This document shows positions 8,913 to 16,419 of a stretch of DNA of 21,484 nt, in pieces. The stretch comes from JAJFFW01 sp039197915 (GTDB taxonomy: Bacteria > Pseudomonadota > Alphaproteobacteria > Caulobacterales > Parvularculaceae): the NCBI GenBank assembly GCA_039197915.1, contig JBCCTV010000026.1, positions 1 to 21,484 on the forward strand, in the 5' to 3' direction. Position 1 is the stretch's first letter. Each line of letters starts with the position of its first letter. Under the pieces are notes generated by a model. It did no database searches. It saw only the letters and a program-made list of their open reading frames with translations, and was not told the DNA's origin. The position numbers and the translations under genes are program-made.

Positions 8913-8917
8913 AAGGA
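8913..8917 (+). promoter_or_regulatory. Ribosome binding site selecting ATG 8925
   Basis: AAGGA sits 7 bp before ATG 8925. Earlier in-frame starts (TTG 8889, ATG 8904, ATG 8919) have no comparably placed site, and only the 8925 start gives a clean signal peptide. Confidence 0.65.
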
Positions 8918-8924
8918 TATGACA

Positions 8925-10400
8925 ATGGTGAAAACACGAAGCACGGCTACCCGTTCAGCGTTGATTGCGATTTTGGCGTCAGGCGCGGCCCTCGGGGCAA
9001 TTTCGGGCGCTGAGGCGCAACTTCCCTGGCGAGCGCCGGCCGCAAAGATGACCGCAGATGGGTTTTATTCGGTGGCGGATCTCGTTGAAGAGGTTAGCCC
9101 TGCGGTCGTCTCTGTGATGGTTGAGCGCGAAGTCGAAGCGCCGCGCATGCCGAGCCAACTTGAGGATTTCTTTTTCCGGTTTGGCGAACGCGGCCGGCCT
9201 GAAATGTTTGGCGACCAGCCGCGGACCATGTCGGCGCAAGGCTCCGGCTTTTTCATTGACGACGAAGGCCACATAGTCACCAACAACCACGTTATCGAGG
9301 GCGCCGATCGGATCATGATTAGCGTTGGCGACGGCGAGGAACGCGTTGCAGAACTTGTTGGCGCCGATCCTGAAACGGATCTTGCGGTCCTGAAAGTTGA
9401 AGCGCCCAAAAACCAGAAATATGTTCAGTTTGCTGAGAATACGGGCCTGCGCGTTGGTGACCGTGTTGTCGCTGTCGGCAATCCGTTTGGTCTTTCCGGC
9501 ACGGTCACAAGCGGCATTGTGTCAGCGCTCGGGCGAGAAGGCGGTCAGTTTACTGACTTTATCCAAATTGACGCCCCGATTAATCGCGGCAACTCAGGCG
9601 GCCCAACCTTCGATCTCCAAGGCCGCGTCGTTGGCGTGAACACCGCGATCTACTCAACGAATGGCGGTAGTGTCGGAATTGGCTTTGCAATTCCTGCAGA
9701 TCTCGCAAAGTCTACCGTGGCGCAGCTGATCAAAAATGGCGCCGTCACCCGCGGTTGGCTCGGCGTTTCCCTGCAAGAGGTTACAAGCGACATCGCTAAG
9801 GCGCTCGGCCGGCCGAACGAAAAGGGCGCCCTTGTTGCCCAGGTCATTCCGGAAACGCCCGCGCAAAAGGCCGGTTTTGAGAGCGGCGACGTGATATTGA
9901 AACTGGGATCCAAGACAATCGAGGACTCGCGTGATCTCTCGCGGTCGGTCTCGGCGCTCGCGCCCGGTGAGAAAGTCAAAGTCGAAGTGGAGCGCGAAGG
10001 TAAGAAGAAAATCCTCAACGTCACCCTCGGCAAACGCGGCGACGCCGATGAGGTCGCCGCCAATGATAATGCGGGCGGTTCGGGGTCCTTGTCGGAGGAT
10101 TTAGGGATCCGCCTTGCCGATTTGGACGATGAACTGCGCCGGCAATATCGCATTCCTGAAGACGTTGAAGGCGCTGTCATCACCGGCGTGCGCCGCGGCG
10201 GTCCTGCCTCTGAAGCTGGTCTCCAAACCGGTACGGTCATCCTTAAAGTCGATGGCGAGGCTGTGAGCGATAGCGACGAGGCGGTGTCGAAAATTGATAA
10301 CGCCCGCAAGTCAAAGCGCGGCGCCGTTCTCCTTCAGACCCAGCGCAACGCCGTGAAGCAGTTTACGGCTCTTCCGCTTGCGACCAGCGAAGGCGAGTAA
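8925..10400 (+). CDS. DegP/HtrA (Do)-family periplasmic serine protease
   Basis: Periplasmic protease/chaperone that degrades misfolded envelope proteins. The 491-residue product starts with a Sec signal peptide (basic MVKTRSTATR, hydrophobic LIAILASGAALGAI, cleavage likely after AEA at ~31). The trypsin-like domain has the complete triad: His122 (TNNHVIEG), Asp152 (ETDLAVLKV) and Ser224 (GNSGGP). Two PDZ domains follow: about 270-370 (GWLGVSLQEV, AGFESGDVILKLGSK) and about 395-480 (LGIRLADLDDELRRQY, ASEAGLQTGTVILKVDG). The length and two-PDZ layout fit the DegP/MucD class rather than one-PDZ DegS. It is followed, after ~290 bp, by a response regulator and a sensor kinase, an arrangement that suggests control by envelope stress. 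A longer start at 8904 is possible but would bury the signal peptide's basic end. Confidence 0.96.
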   Translation: MVKTRSTATRSALIAILASGAALGAISGAEAQLPWRAPAAKMTADGFYSVADLVEEVSPAVVSVMVEREVEAPRMPSQLEDFFFRFGERGRPEMFGDQPRTMSAQGSGFFIDDEGHIVTNNHVIEGADRIMISVGDGEERVAELVGADPETDLAVLKVEAPKNQKYVQFAENTGLRVGDRVVAVGNPFGLSGTVTSGIVSALGREGGQFTDFIQIDAPINRGNSGGPTFDLQGRVVGVNTAIYSTNGGSVGIGFAIPADLAKSTVAQLIKNGAVTRGWLGVSLQEVTSDIAKALGRPNEKGALVAQVIPETPAQKAGFESGDVILKLGSKTIEDSRDLSRSVSALAPGEKVKVEVEREGKKKILNVTLGKRGDADEVAANDNAGGSGSLSEDLGIRLADLDDELRRQYRIPEDVEGAVITGVRRGGPASEAGLQTGTVILKVDGEAVSDSDEAVSKIDNARKSKRGAVLLQTQRNAVKQFTALPLATSEGE

Positions 10401-10616
10401 ATTCGCCGATCTCGGTCAATACCGTCTTAGAAGCGCCGCTAGCGCGCTGGAGCATCGGGAATTTGCGTCCGCGTTAAGTCGGTGCTCCGGGGACTGCGCT
10501 ATGTGACTGCGCTCTGGGCGTTCCCGGCGGTCATGTCGCAAGCTGGCGTGATCGCCAGGCGCTTAGTTGGCGTTCATTTCATTGTGTTTCTTAACGTATT
10601 TTATGGCGCGAGCGCT

Positions 10617-10646
10617 TTGACGCCCAGCCGAGACACGCCATATCGT
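10617..10646 (+). promoter_or_regulatory. Candidate promoter of the response regulator gene
   Basis: TTGACG (10617-10622), an 18-bp spacer, then TATCGT (10641-10646). Transcription would begin near 10653 and give a ~40-base leader. A reasonable sigma-70-type match, judged by eye only. Confidence 0.35.
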
Positions 10647-10682
10647 TTCGGAACCAAGCGTCACGTTTGATGGCGACAGCGC

Positions 10683-10687
10683 GAGGG
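10683..10687 (+). promoter_or_regulatory. Ribosome binding site selecting ATG 10693
   Basis: GAGGG lies 5 bp before ATG 10693 and overlaps the alternative GTG at 10687, so the ATG (MRILVVEDD) is favoured. Confidence 0.6.
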
Positions 10688-10692
10688 TGAGT

Positions 10693-11373
10693 ATGCGCAT
10701 ATTAGTGGTGGAAGATGACGGCGAAGCCGCAGCCTATGTTGCGAAAGGCTTGCGCGAAGCCGGGCATGTTGTTGACCATGCCCTAGACGGCGAGATTGGC
10801 CTGTCGATGGCGGGCGCCGGCGACTACGACGCCTATGTGATCGATCGGATGTTGCCGAAACTTGATGGGCTTTCCTTGCTCACCCAGCGGCGCGACCATG
10901 GCGACGAGACACCGGCGCTCTTTTTGTCAGCGCTTGGCGAAGTCGACGACCGGGTTAAAGGCCTGCAAGCGGGCGGCGACGATTATCTGGTCAAACCCTA
11001 CGCATTGTCCGAGTTGCTGGCGCGCGTGGAAGCGCTCGGGCGCCGCCGCGCCGCCCCGTCCAACGTCACAACACGCTACGAGGTCGCCGATCTCGAGATC
11101 GACGTAATTACCCGCACCGTTCGCCGCGCTGGGCGTAAGATAGACCTTCAGCCGCGGGAATTTCGGCTGCTTGAGTACCTGATGCGCAATGCTGGCACCG
11201 TGGTGACACGCACGATGCTTTTGGAGAACGTCTGGGAGTATCATTTCGATCCGCAAACCAACGTGATTGACGTCCACATCTCACGGTTGCGCTCGAAGAT
11301 CGATAAAGACTTCCCAAAGCCGCTCTTGAAAACGATCCGTGGCGCGGGCTACACCATTTCCGACGAGGCGTAG
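10693..11373 (+). CDS. OmpR/PhoB-type response regulator
   Basis: Cytoplasmic DNA-binding response regulator of 226 residues. The receiver domain (1-~118) has the acidic pair Asp8-Asp9 (LVVEDD), phospho-acceptor Asp51 (YVIDRMLPKLDG) and the conserved lysine in LVKPY. The winged-helix output domain (~125-222) shows the typical LQPREFRLLEYLMRNAG, RTMLLENVW and NVIDVHISRLRSKID segments and ends in TIRGAGYTI. It precedes a histidine kinase gene on the same strand by 85 bp and follows a DegP-type protease, so it is the likely partner of that kinase and may control the protease. The specific signal and targets cannot be read from sequence, so no gene symbol is given. Confidence 0.95.
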   Translation: MRILVVEDDGEAAAYVAKGLREAGHVVDHALDGEIGLSMAGAGDYDAYVIDRMLPKLDGLSLLTQRRDHGDETPALFLSALGEVDDRVKGLQAGGDDYLVKPYALSELLARVEALGRRRAAPSNVTTRYEVADLEIDVITRTVRRAGRKIDLQPREFRLLEYLMRNAGTVVTRTMLLENVWEYHFDPQTNVIDVHISRLRSKIDKDFPKPLLKTIRGAGYTISDEA

Positions 11374-11458
11374 CGGGGCGCGAAACGCCCGGTAACTGGC
11401 GTAAGCGGTCCGATCGGTCAGCGATTGACGGTTCGGCATTGACCCGTCGTCTGGAGCG

Positions 11459-13009
11459 GTGGTCCCGAAAATGATTCAGTCATTAGCGGCTTACGCGACA
11501 GGTCTTTTTGTTCGGAATAAGAAAACCACGCCGGCGCGTCGGAAAAAGGCGGCGCGCGCGGCTAAATACGCGGCGTCGACCGCAAATAAGGGCGTCCTTC
11601 GCCTTCTTAGAACAACATCGTTTCAATTTACGCTGATTTACGTGCTCGTCTTCGTTGCTGCGGTGACGATCCTCGGGCTCTACTTATACCGCGCGACCTT
11701 GGGCGTGGTCGCCGTCCAGATGGACCGCGCAATCGATAAAGACATGGAGGTTCTGGCCGAGATCTTCACTGAGAAGGGCGAAAAAACCCTTCTTGAAGAG
11801 CTCGACGACCGGGCGAAATGGCGTGACGGCAGCCTTTACATGTTGATCCGGGCGCCGTCGGGGGCGGTCCTTGCTGGAAACTTGAACGGACTGCCGCCAG
11901 AAGCGTTTTCTGCAGATACGGGCTTTTTCAACTTTACCTATGAGCGCGATATTGAGCGCACTGAAGCAGCGCCGCTCGTCGAGACACGACAGGCGCGCGG
12001 CAAAATCAGGCGGTTCTCGACAACGCCAGACGCTGAGTCTTTCTTTCTTGTTTTTGTGGCGCGCGACAGTTCCGAGCGCCGGGTTTTAAGTCAGCGCCTT
12101 GAAGGCATCATTATGCGGATTGTCATTACGACAATCACGCTAGGCCTAGTGATCGGGCTTTTGTTTTCCCGCTCGATCTTAAAGCGTGTTGACGCTGTCA
12201 ATAAAACCGCGCGCGCGATCCGGCGCGGCGACCTTTCCCGTCGCATTGAGTTAACGGGCGGCGGCGATGAGTTGGAAAACCTGGCTGTAAACTTGAACGC
12301 CATGCTTGACCAAATCGAGCGCTTGATGACGGGCATGCGCGAAGTCTCTGACAACATCGCCCATGACTTAAGGTCGCCTCTCACGCGGATCAGAAACCGG
12401 CTGACGGATGCTCTGGCGTCTGATGACGCCGCTAAAGAGGAAGCGTTAAACGCAACGCTGCGCGATGCGGAGCGGATGATTTCAACGTTTAACGCGCTCC
12501 TCTCGATTGCCCGGATTGAATCGGGCGAAGGCGCTGGCGCGATGGAAGAAGTTGACGTTTGCGCAATCGCTGAAGAGCTCGCTGAGCTTTATGAGCCGGC
12601 GGCCCAGGACGCGGGCTTTGAGCTAAATCTCAAGGCGAGCGCAACGCCGCCTGTAAAAGGGTCACGCGCTCTTATTTCACAGGCGATCGCAAATCTACTC
12701 GACAATGCGCTGAAATACGCCGAGGGCGGATCACGCATCTTCTTATCGGCGCGCGCCCGCGAAGACGGCGCCGTCGTTTTGAGCGTCTCTGACGATGGGC
12801 CCGGCGTGCCCCGGCAGGACCGCGCCCACATCTTGGAGCGCTATGTCCGCCTTGAAACTTCGCGTACAACCCATGGCAGCGGCCTGGGCCTCAGTCTCGT
12901 TAGCGCCATTGCGCGCGCCCACAATGCGAGATTGTCCCTAGGCGATGCAATGAAAAGCGGCGGGGGTTTGCGCGTGTCGCTCGTGTTTCCGTCTTTGGAA
13001 ACGTCATAA
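11459..13009 (+). CDS. HAMP-domain sensor histidine kinase
   Basis: Inner-membrane sensor kinase, presumed to phosphorylate the adjacent regulator. From GTG 11459 it has 516 residues. A cytoplasmic, very basic N-terminal tail (1-54, with TPARRKKAARAAKYAAST) precedes TM1 (~55-77). A periplasmic sensor domain (~78-214) is followed by TM2 (~216-238) and HAMP (~239-291). The HisKA helix has phospho-acceptor His302 (NIAHDLRSPLTRIRNRL). The ATPase domain has the N box (NLLDNALKYAEGG), G1 (DDGPGVP) and G2 (HGSGLGLSL). Architecture matches the PhoQ/CpxA/QseC-like class. The start is uncertain: the GGAG at 11453 is too close to GTG 11459 and too far from ATG 11471, but the choice changes only four residues. 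The long basic tail before TM1 is unusual for this class. Confidence 0.95.
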   Translation: MVPKMIQSLAAYATGLFVRNKKTTPARRKKAARAAKYAASTANKGVLRLLRTTSFQFTLIYVLVFVAAVTILGLYLYRATLGVVAVQMDRAIDKDMEVLAEIFTEKGEKTLLEELDDRAKWRDGSLYMLIRAPSGAVLAGNLNGLPPEAFSADTGFFNFTYERDIERTEAAPLVETRQARGKIRRFSTTPDAESFFLVFVARDSSERRVLSQRLEGIIMRIVITTITLGLVIGLLFSRSILKRVDAVNKTARAIRRGDLSRRIELTGGGDELENLAVNLNAMLDQIERLMTGMREVSDNIAHDLRSPLTRIRNRLTDALASDDAAKEEALNATLRDAERMISTFNALLSIARIESGEGAGAMEEVDVCAIAEELAELYEPAAQDAGFELNLKASATPPVKGSRALISQAIANLLDNALKYAEGGSRIFLSARAREDGAVVLSVSDDGPGVPRQDRAHILERYVRLETSRTTHGSGLGLSLVSAIARAHNARLSLGDAMKSGGGLRVSLVFPSLETS

Positions 13010-13097
13010 TATCAGGATTGCTTGGCGGCTCGCCATCAAGTCGCTGTGTCCTAGAATGTGCGATAGAACAAGTCAGCCTACTGACCTAAGAACAGCT

Positions 13098-13499
13098 TCA
13101 CTCCGTATCCAAATTCATCTCTTGGAGCGACCAAGGCGGATTATCTGTGCGGACTGTTGAGAGCCCAGCGCCCGAAGTCTTCAATGTGTCGACATTGGCG
13201 CGGACTATCTTTCCCCGGCGCGCGACCGAGCCATCATTATCGCCCGGATTTGCGTAGCCGATGATCGCACCGGGAGCTGTAGAAATATCCTCTCCGGCTG
13301 AAAATCCTGCATCTAGCGAGTTCGGAACGTCCGTGTCTGACAACGTAACCGTATCTGCCGTTTTCGGCATGCGGACAATGACCGTTGCATCGCCAGCGGG
13401 TCTCATGAAAACAGACACGTTTGCGCCGCGCTCTTGGTAGTGTTGCTTGATACCGCGCGACGCCTGGGGCGATACACCGGTAAAAATTTTATCCGTCAT
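13098..13499 (-). CDS. Unrecognised 133-residue protein, second gene of a low-GC islet
   Basis: I do not recognise this protein. It is hydrophilic, with many short beta-prone stretches (ANVSVFMRPAGDATVIVRMP), Asp/Thr-rich loops (TADTVTLSDTDVPNS) and a Gly/Asn-rich segment (GAIIGYANPGDNDGS). There is no signal peptide, transmembrane helix, cysteine or evident catalytic motif; a soluble beta fold is a guess. The start codon lies 2 bp after the stop of the preceding membrane-protein gene (TAGGAATG), and the stop-region TTAGGA can serve as its ribosome site, so the two are almost certainly co-translated. Base composition is visibly lower in GC than the flanking kinase gene. It converges with the kinase gene, ~90 bp apart. 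Confidence 0.75.
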   Translation of the reverse strand: MTDKIFTGVSPQASRGIKQHYQERGANVSVFMRPAGDATVIVRMPKTADTVTLSDTDVPNSLDAGFSAGEDISTAPGAIIGYANPGDNDGSVARRGKIVRANVDTLKTSGAGLSTVRTDNPPWSLQEMNLDTE

Positions 13500-13501
13500 T
13501 C

Positions 13502-14059
13502 CTAAGCCGTTCTAATCAATTCAGCATACGCCTGTTTCCGAAGGCCGAAGTATTCGTCGTCAATCAAGAACTCGTCCGCCATAACATCCCCATTAACATT
13601 AGCTTTTATCCAAGCAAACAGTGTGTCTTGCTTATTTGGATTCCCGCGCAAAGCCCATAATGCATCCGCTCTCGAAGCGTCCGTTTCACCTTGATCACCT
13701 TCCCCGTGACTATAGTCAATTACCTGTTCTTCTCCGGTCAGTTCAATCAAGCCGTTAAACGCTTTAATGTCTTTTGCGATCCAGAAACGATATCTGAGGA
13801 CTTTGAAAAGCCCCGCAATATCTCTTCTAAACCCAACACCAAAGGCGATCAAAGTAGAGGGCCAAATGATATGTCCAATAATTGTCGACCAGTTGTCGGT
13901 TGGCCCGGGGATTAAACGCAGTCCTTCGCCAATAATTGCTAAAACCCACAGCAGAATTGTTGCTATTGATGTCGCTAAAGCAATGACAGCGCCGAAAATA
14001 GCGTTTATTCGCTCCTCAGGCGAAGAACTGTCCTCGGCAAGCCAAGACGTTGTTTCCAT
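13502..14059 (-). CDS. Unrecognised two-helix membrane protein, first gene of a low-GC islet
   Basis: I do not recognise this protein. From the ATG used here it has 185 residues: a short acidic N-terminus (METTSWLAEDSSSPEER), a hydrophobic helix about 18-44 (AIFGAVIALATSIATILLWV), a second about 58-76 (IIGHIIWPSTLIAFGVGF), then a basic juxtamembrane segment (FRRDIAGLFKVLRYRFW) and a ~90-residue soluble, probably cytoplasmic, acidic tail (DYSHGEGDQGETDASRAD). The frame stays open 99 codons further upstream to 14356, but that part is rich in Arg and Ser, lacks convincing structure and contains an alternative Met at 14170. No ribosome site precedes the chosen ATG, so the start is doubtful. The gene is coupled to the next one (2-bp gap). 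A hand count of 13501-13680 gives 85 G+C of 180, against about 60% nearby. Confidence 0.65.
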   Translation of the reverse strand: METTSWLAEDSSSPEERINAIFGAVIALATSIATILLWVLAIIGEGLRLIPGPTDNWSTIIGHIIWPSTLIAFGVGFRRDIAGLFKVLRYRFWIAKDIKAFNGLIELTGEEQVIDYSHGEGDQGETDASRADALWALRGNPNKQDTLFAWIKANVNGDVMADEFLIDDEYFGLRKQAYAELIRTA

Positions 14060-14654
14060 TATATAAATGGTATCAAGAAGAGAAAAATTCAAGCCCCACC
14101 AGCTGACGTTAGTATGCACGCTTAAGCTGCGCAAGCGGCGTCTCCACTGCTCGCCGCGAGCGGCGCGCATAAATTCAAGTAAAGCTGAATTGTAAAGCGT
14201 TTTCCGACCAAATGGAGACTGGTTGGGGGCCAAGAAAACGCGACAAAACAAAAATCTAGAGCAACGAAGCGGTTCAGATTGATGCGAAGTTGCTCTCGTT
14301 TTCAAACCCTCGCCTCTAGGGCGGGCGCGACCGTTACGATGGCCCACATTATTCACACTCCATTCTGATCGGCGTCGCGGTCCGTCTTGCCCGCGTTAAT
14401 GCCTAATCGGCGTTTTAGCTTTCATGCCGGCGCAATGCTTGGTGAAGGTCGTTTAGGTCGTTGATCTGATTGCTCAGGGCGCGCGAGCCTTTGCAACGTT
14501 ACCGCCGACGGAAAGATAGCGGTGACAGGCGCAAAACACAGCTCTGCTTGCGCCAGCCGGTAAATCAGTTTTCTGTACCATACTCAGGACAAACTGGGTC
14601 AGCGCTCGGCGACCGCCTTGATGCGCAAACTCATCACGGGACGGAATACGCCTT
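14060..14654. other. Stretch without a convincing gene between the islet and the HU gene
   Basis: This holds the presumed upstream region of the minus-strand islet (up to 99 codons could belong to its first gene if an earlier start is used) and that of the HU gene. The left part is AT-richer, and the composition returns to background after about 14280. A TATAAT string on the minus strand overlaps the islet's start codon, so it cannot act as that gene's -10 unless the start is elsewhere. No RNA gene, repeat or terminator was recognised. Confidence 0.4.
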
Positions 14655-14939
14655 ATGAGCAAGACGGAATTCATCGCGAATGTGGCGGCCGCGGGCGCGC
14701 TCTCGAACGCGGAGGCGAAGCGCGTAGTCGACTTGGTTTTTGGCGAAATTGAAGCCGGGCTTGAGCGCGCCCGTGACGACGGCAAATACCAGATCGCAAC
14801 GCTTGGCACTTTTACCATCGCCGATCGCGCGGCGCGCAAGGGGCGTAATCCTCAGACGGGTCAGGAAATAGATATAAAAGCATCGCGTACGTTACGGTTT
14901 CGACCGTCGAGCGCGCTTAAATCGGCGGCAGGGTGCTGA
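14655..14939 (+). CDS. HU-family DNA-binding protein
   Basis: Small nucleoid-associated protein (94 residues), expected to bind and bend DNA as a dimer. The HU/IHF fold is clear: N-terminal helices (MSKTEFIANVAAAGALS, EAKRVVDLVFGEIE), the central GTFTI strand, the family signature GRNPQTG at 63-69 on the DNA-binding arm, and the closing IKASRTLRFRPSSALK. The first arm residues (ADRAARK) are typical. HU and IHF subunits are hard to separate by eye; the short generic arm suggests HU rather than IHF. The start is an ATG with GACGGA about 10 bp upstream. It is monocistronic, with a hairpin just behind its stop. Confidence 0.92.
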   Translation: MSKTEFIANVAAAGALSNAEAKRVVDLVFGEIEAGLERARDDGKYQIATLGTFTIADRAARKGRNPQTGQEIDIKASRTLRFRPSSALKSAAGC

Positions 14940-14958
14940 GGTTCCATCCCTGCCCGCC
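14924..14958 (+). terminator. Possible hairpin terminator behind the HU gene
   Basis: GGCGGCAGGG (14924-14933) pairs with CCCTGCCCGCC (14948-14958) with one bulged C and a 14-base loop that contains the HU stop codon. There is no T-run after it, so intrinsic termination is unproven. Confidence 0.3.
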
Positions 14959-15005
14959 GGCTTGAATTGCCTATCAAGCGCTCCTACTTCTCGGGAGGCT
15001 TGGGC

Positions 15006-15022
15006 GTTAATAGTGTGTTAAC
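15006..15022 (+). promoter_or_regulatory. Palindromic CtrA-type full box upstream of the flavoprotein-folate operon
   Basis: GTTAATAGTGTGTTAAC contains TTAA-N7-TTAAC, an exact match to the CtrA full-site consensus, and reads the same on the other strand (GTTAA-N7-TTAAC). It ends 65 bp before the first ATG of the operon. A weak -10 candidate (TTTATA, 15042-15047) lies 18 bp after TTAACA, so the box would overlap the -35, the usual layout at CtrA-activated promoters. CtrA itself is not encoded in this window. Confidence 0.6.
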
Positions 15023-15087
15023 AAGCTGGGGCGTACCGATGTTTATACGCCTTAGCGGGACGGCGTTATTTTCAGGTCCAAACGTCT

Positions 15088-16419
15088 ATGAAGCACCGTC
15101 GCCAATTTGATCTTGTGGTGATTGGGGCTGAGCCCTGCGGGCTCGTCGCCGCCGCCTGCGCCGCGCGCGAAGGGGCAGCCTGCGCGATCATTGAAACCGG
15201 CCTTGAGGCGCCCCTGGGCCCAAGCGCGCCCGCCATTCCGAATTTTGTTTGGCGCCGGCTTGATCTCCATGAAACGGCGCTCACGGTTGAACCTGTCAGC
15301 GCCTATGTTTCTCTTTTTAAGAACGGCGATAAGTTTGCGACGTATAAAAATGATCGCCGCACGGCCGAAGCGGTTCGCAGCCAAGACCCAGGCGACGGCG
15401 CCCTATGGGAAGATTTTGTTGGCGAAATGCGCTCCCACACGGAGCGGTCTTTGTCTTTCCGGGACTTTTTGGTTGACGGAGAAACAGCCGGTGCTGCCCA
15501 AACGGCGCATACCCCCCATTTGATGACCGACGCGGCCATGACCGATGCGTTGGTCACGGTGCTGAACGACTATTTTCAGAACGATACGTTAAAGGCGCAT
15601 TTGGCGGCGATAGCCGGGGCTGCCTTCGCGATTGGCGGTGAAGAGCCAGGGTCGCGCTTGGCGGCCTCCTCGATTTGCGGCGATGATGCATGGCGCATCA
15701 AGAACGCCCAGGCTTTGTCAGAGACGTTGGATCATCTGTGCGCCTCGTTGGGTGTTGCTCGGATTATGTCGCCGATTGAAAGCATTGATCGACAGGATCC
15801 GCGCACCTTCATCATCGACTTGAGCGATGGGGATGAAGTGCGCACAGGCGCGCTAATGGCCTCGTCGTCGCGCATCGCCAGGGCGGCGGGCTTGCAAATT
15901 GATGGCGACCCCTCGCCAATCTTTGCTGATGAAAATGTTGAAGCGGTTGTCACTTTCACGCTGTCATCGGACGCTGAGCCTCCGGCCCAGGACATCGCTG
16001 GCGACAGCGCGATTTATTATATCGCTGAAAACCCGGATGAAGTTCGCGCCGCGCGCGATGCGGTTTTAGAAGGCCGCACTCCCGATAATCCCCCGCTTGT
16101 GATCGAGTTCGCCGGTCGCGAGGTCGTTGTTCGAGCGCCCTATTGCCCGCGTATGTTGGCGAGCGACGAGGGCTCGCGCGAATGGACGGGGCAAGACCGT
16201 CAGCTTCTAGGCGCGCGGGTCGCCCAGCGCTTGGCGGAGTATCTCAATGGCGCCCTTGATGGGATTGAAACAACGGATGTCCGTCTACTTCATATCGCGC
16301 CTGATGATTTAGACCGGGCGCCAATTGAAACGAGTTCCCCGATAGCCGCGCCGGAGCCAGACGCCGACGAGATTGGCGCTGCAGCCCGTCTCGCCTTGAA
16401 GTTGGTGGCCAATGGCTGA
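15088..16419 (+). CDS. Rossmann-fold FAD/NAD(P)-type protein with altered dinucleotide motif
   Basis: A 443-residue protein resembling flavin-dependent oxidoreductases at its N-terminus: FDLVVIGAEPCGLVAAACAA followed by an acidic Glu36 at the end of the second strand. The fingerprint would normally read GAGPAG; here the second glycine is Glu15 (G13-A-E-P-C-G18), which should clash with the FAD pyrophosphate. The middle and C-terminal parts are not typical of any subfamily I know; segments such as RIMSPIESIDRQDPRTFIIDLSDG resemble the strand region where flavoproteins rebuild an FAD-binding sheet. No membrane segment or signal peptide. First gene of a three-gene operon: its last 8 bp overlap the next gene. 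It may be an inactive or scaffold paralogue, or bind the cofactor in another way; reaction unknown. Confidence 0.8.
   Translation: MKHRRQFDLVVIGAEPCGLVAAACAAREGAACAIIETGLEAPLGPSAPAIPNFVWRRLDLHETALTVEPVSAYVSLFKNGDKFATYKNDRRTAEAVRSQDPGDGALWEDFVGEMRSHTERSLSFRDFLVDGETAGAAQTAHTPHLMTDAAMTDALVTVLNDYFQNDTLKAHLAAIAGAAFAIGGEEPGSRLAASSICGDDAWRIKNAQALSETLDHLCASLGVARIMSPIESIDRQDPRTFIIDLSDGDEVRTGALMASSSRIARAAGLQIDGDPSPIFADENVEAVVTFTLSSDAEPPAQDIAGDSAIYYIAENPDEVRAARDAVLEGRTPDNPPLVIEFAGREVVVRAPYCPRMLASDEGSREWTGQDRQLLGARVAQRLAEYLNGALDGIETTDVRLLHIAPDDLDRAPIETSSPIAAPEPDADEIGAAARLALKLVANG

Larger units (their letters stand above)
10401..10692. other. Intergenic stretch between the protease and response regulator genes
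   Basis: A 62-codon open frame at 10482-10670 does not look like a protein and lacks a ribosome site, so I do not call it. The stretch contains the likely promoter of the regulator gene near its right end. Confidence 0.5.

Noticed and set aside
10482..10670. 62-codon open frame between the protease and regulator genes
   Set aside because: No ribosome site, residue mix unlike protein, and it runs over the likely regulator promoter.
11376..11390. GGGCG-CGAAA-CGCCC hairpin between regulator and kinase genes
   Set aside because: Only five base pairs and no T-run; too weak to call a terminator.
14041..14070. TATAAT on the minus strand as a promoter for the islet
   Set aside because: It overlaps the chosen start codon and has no -35 at 16-18 bp.
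14060..14356. Upstream 99 codons as part of the islet membrane protein
   Set aside because: The stretch is Arg/Ser-rich, lacks visible structure and changes composition midway; I preferred the ATG at 14059 but cannot exclude Met at 14170.
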